64,000 nucleotides of DNA, taken from NCBI GenBank assembly GCA_963770535.1, contig CAVYPZ010000003.1:2108001-2172000 (forward strand), in the 5' to 3' direction. Shown here in pieces: positions 62,810 through 64,000 of the stretch; position 1 is the first letter of the stretch, and each line of letters starts with the position of its first letter. This DNA comes from RYN-230 sp963770535 (lineage in GTDB: Bacteria; Actinomycetota; Actinomycetes; Streptosporangiales; Streptosporangiaceae). Below the pieces are notes generated by a model. That model saw only the letters and a program-made list of their open reading frames with translations. It was not told the DNA's origin and did no database searches. The translations under genes and the position numbers were made by a program.

Positions 62810-62890
62810 GCGCCGGTTCCCGGGCGGCCCGGTCCCGGGGCGGCCCGGAACCGGGACGGCCCGGAACCGGGGCGGCCCGCGCCCGGGCGG
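62810..62890. repeat. GC-rich tandem repeats after npdG
   Basis: Units like CGGCCCGGAACCGGG recur four to five times with small changes (CCGGTCCCGGGGCGG, CCGGAACCGGGACGG, CCGGAACCGGGGCGG). They are self-complementary (CCGG..CCGG) and could end npdG transcription. They lie in the 198-base gap before the Clp_N gene. Confidence 0.6.
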
Positions 62891-62950
62891 GCGTGAGCCG
62901 GGGGTGCGGTTTTCGTTGCGGAGGAAAAGCGGGTGGCGCGCGGGCCGCAG

Positions 62951-62997
62951 CGTCAATCTAACCTTGACGATCGACGCTGGTCAACCTAGCCTTGACG
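62951..62997. promoter_or_regulatory. Two inverted repeats next to the Clp_N start codon
   Basis: CGTCAA-N7-TTGACG (62951-62969) and GTCAA-N7-TTGAC (62980-62996) are nearly identical elements (TCAAYCTARCCTTGACG) with centres 28 bp apart. The second ends two bases before the ATG. The transcript is probably leaderless or nearly so. The arrangement suggests a repressor that covers the promoter, perhaps acting on a stress gene. Confidence 0.6.
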
Positions 62998-62998
62998 C

Positions 62999-63766
62999 AT
63001 GACGTCCTCGCCCCTCTCGCTCGACACGCTGATCACGTTCGTGAAGGCGCAGCGCCGCGCAGGCTCACCGCTGGACAACCTCTCCGACGCGGTCAGGGTG
63101 TCGGCTGAGCTGAGTGACCAGGCCGACTCGCTGATCGGCCACTTCGTGGACCAGGCCCGGCGCTCCGGGGCCTCGTGGAGCCAGATCGGCGCCAGCATGG
63201 GCGTCAGCAAGCAGGCGGCCCAGCAGCGGTTCGTGCCCCGTGGCCCGGTCCAGATGCCGCACGTCCCGGGCGACTTCTCACGCTTCACCCAGCGGGCCCG
63301 CCACGTGCTCGCCGCGGCCGAGGACCTGGCGCAGGCCGCGGACGTGGCGGTGATCTGCCCGGAGCACCTCGCGGTCGGGTTGCTGGCGGAACCGGAAGGG
63401 ATCGCCGCCAGGGCCATAGCCGCCCTCGGCGTCAGCGCCGGGCAACTGCGCTCCGCGTTCGGGCTGCCGGACCTGGCGGGGACGGAGAACGCGCCAGCCG
63501 GGAAGCCGGCCGGGGGCGGCCCGGCCCCCGCGCGGGTGCCGCTCGGGCCGGGTGCGATCGCGACGCTGAAGGGGGCGCTGCGGTCGGCGCTGCACCGCGG
63601 GCACAATTACATCGGCACCGAGCACATCCTGCTCGCCCTGGCCGGCGAGGACGACGCCACCGCGGCCACCCTGGAGCGCCTCGGCATCACTAAGGCCGGG
63701 GTGAACGAGCAGATCAGGGTGCTGTTCGCGGAGATCGCGGCCAGCCGGCCCGGCTCAGGTGCCTAG
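62999..63766 (+). CDS. Clp amino-terminal domain protein with N-terminal helix-turn-helix
   Basis: This 255-residue protein has an N-terminal HTH-like region (SWSQIGASMGVSKQAAQQRF, near 60-80). Two Clp_N repeats follow: RFTQRARHVLAAAEDLAQAA with PEHLAVGLLAEPEGIAARAI, and ALRSALHRGHNYIGTEHILL with LAGEDDATAATLERLGITKA. There is no ATPase domain, so it is not a ClpC unfoldase; such proteins may act as adaptors or regulators. ATG 62999 directly follows the inverted repeats. Its 3' end overlaps the convergent gene by 12 bases. Confidence 0.87.
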   Translation: MTSSPLSLDTLITFVKAQRRAGSPLDNLSDAVRVSAELSDQADSLIGHFVDQARRSGASWSQIGASMGVSKQAAQQRFVPRGPVQMPHVPGDFSRFTQRARHVLAAAEDLAQAADVAVICPEHLAVGLLAEPEGIAARAIAALGVSAGQLRSAFGLPDLAGTENAPAGKPAGGGPAPARVPLGPGAIATLKGALRSALHRGHNYIGTEHILLALAGEDDATAATLERLGITKAGVNEQIRVLFAEIAASRPGSGA

Positions 63767-64000
63767 GACCTGGATCCCGGGCCGGAGCCGCGAGAAAACC
63801 GGCTCGTACGGCACCTGCTTCTCGGTGGCCAGCGTCACGTAGCAGGTCCGGCCGGCCGGGGCCGCGATCGCGTACTGCAATGCGGTGACCGAGGCCGTGC
63901 CCACGCTCATCTGGTTGTAGACCAGCACCGCGGTGCGGCCGTCCACGGTGGTCTGGCCGAGCTGGGCGTTGCTGGAGTTGACCGCCGTGAATTCCTGCTC
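63755..64000 (-). CDS. C-terminal part of an uncharacterised protein, cut by the window edge
   Basis: About 81 residues are visible, ending LRPGIQVLGT. The segment EFTAVNSSNAQLGQTTVDGR, then TAVLVYNQMSVGTASVTALQ and YAIAAPAGRTCYVTLATEKQ, resembles the C-terminal domain of secreted lipoproteins of actinomycetes, but the N-terminus and any signal peptide are outside the window. The stop at 63755-63757 lies inside the end of the convergent Clp_N gene. Confidence 0.6.
   Translation of the reverse strand, partial: EQEFTAVNSSNAQLGQTTVDGRTAVLVYNQMSVGTASVTALQYAIAAPAGRTCYVTLATEKQVPYEPVFSRLRPGIQVLGT

Overview
The window comes from the chromosome of a high-GC actinomycete. Base composition is strongly GC-rich, codon third positions are mostly G or C, GTG and TTG starts are frequent, and neighbouring genes often overlap by ATGA or GTGA. 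Several families point to the Streptosporangiales/Streptomyces-type soil actinomycetes: the S-adenosyl methyltransferase family, a SigE-type sigma remnant, F420 reductase and a Tat-secreted lipoprotein. I cannot name the species. No rRNA, tRNA, CRISPR array, insertion sequence or phage gene was seen.

The window is dominated by catabolic operons. 1-10.9 kb looks like polyamine or amine use: an Lrp-type regulator coupled to a class III aminotransferase, a divergent aminobutyraldehyde-type dehydrogenase, a PotABCD transporter with a second binding protein, and a PuuB-like amine oxidase. 11.9-18.9 kb is a GntR-controlled oxidative uronate route: uronate dehydrogenase, an IlvD-type dehydratase, a KdgD/DapA-type lyase and a ketoglutarate-semialdehyde dehydrogenase, followed by an orphan protein. 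20.3-25.0 kb is a PucR-controlled omega-aminotransferase plus methylmalonate/malonate-semialdehyde dehydrogenase pair, probably for beta-alanine or pyrimidine breakdown. A third class III aminotransferase, GabT-like, lies at 27.6-29.0 kb. 30.7-36.5 kb is a complete protocatechuate branch of the beta-ketoadipate pathway (pcaB, C, I, J, H, G, D).

From 36.8 kb the content is mixed: a fused E1 dehydrogenase divergent from an esterase across two palindromes, a secreted-repeat lipoprotein, an MFS exporter with a C-terminal winged-helix-like region, CutA and a histidine phosphatase. Then follow an ArsR/membrane-coil/sensor cassette, two paralogous MMPL transporters, an anchored protein and a subtilisin-like protease. 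After methionine aminopeptidase come two YbjQ-type proteins. A sulfonate and flavin oxidoreductase cluster lies on the minus strand (56.2-60.9 kb). The window ends with an F420 reductase and a Clp_N-domain protein behind two inverted repeats.

One property cuts across the window. Five otherwise intact genes (the first aminotransferase, potC, pcaB, pcaJ, pcaD) are each broken by what looks like one extra base, in four cases in a short G or C run. Removing that base restores a full-length family protein. This suggests recurring indel errors in the assembly rather than five decaying genes. The sigma/anti-sigma remnant at 29.1-30.5 kb and the PIN-domain fragment at 36.6 kb look genuinely degraded.
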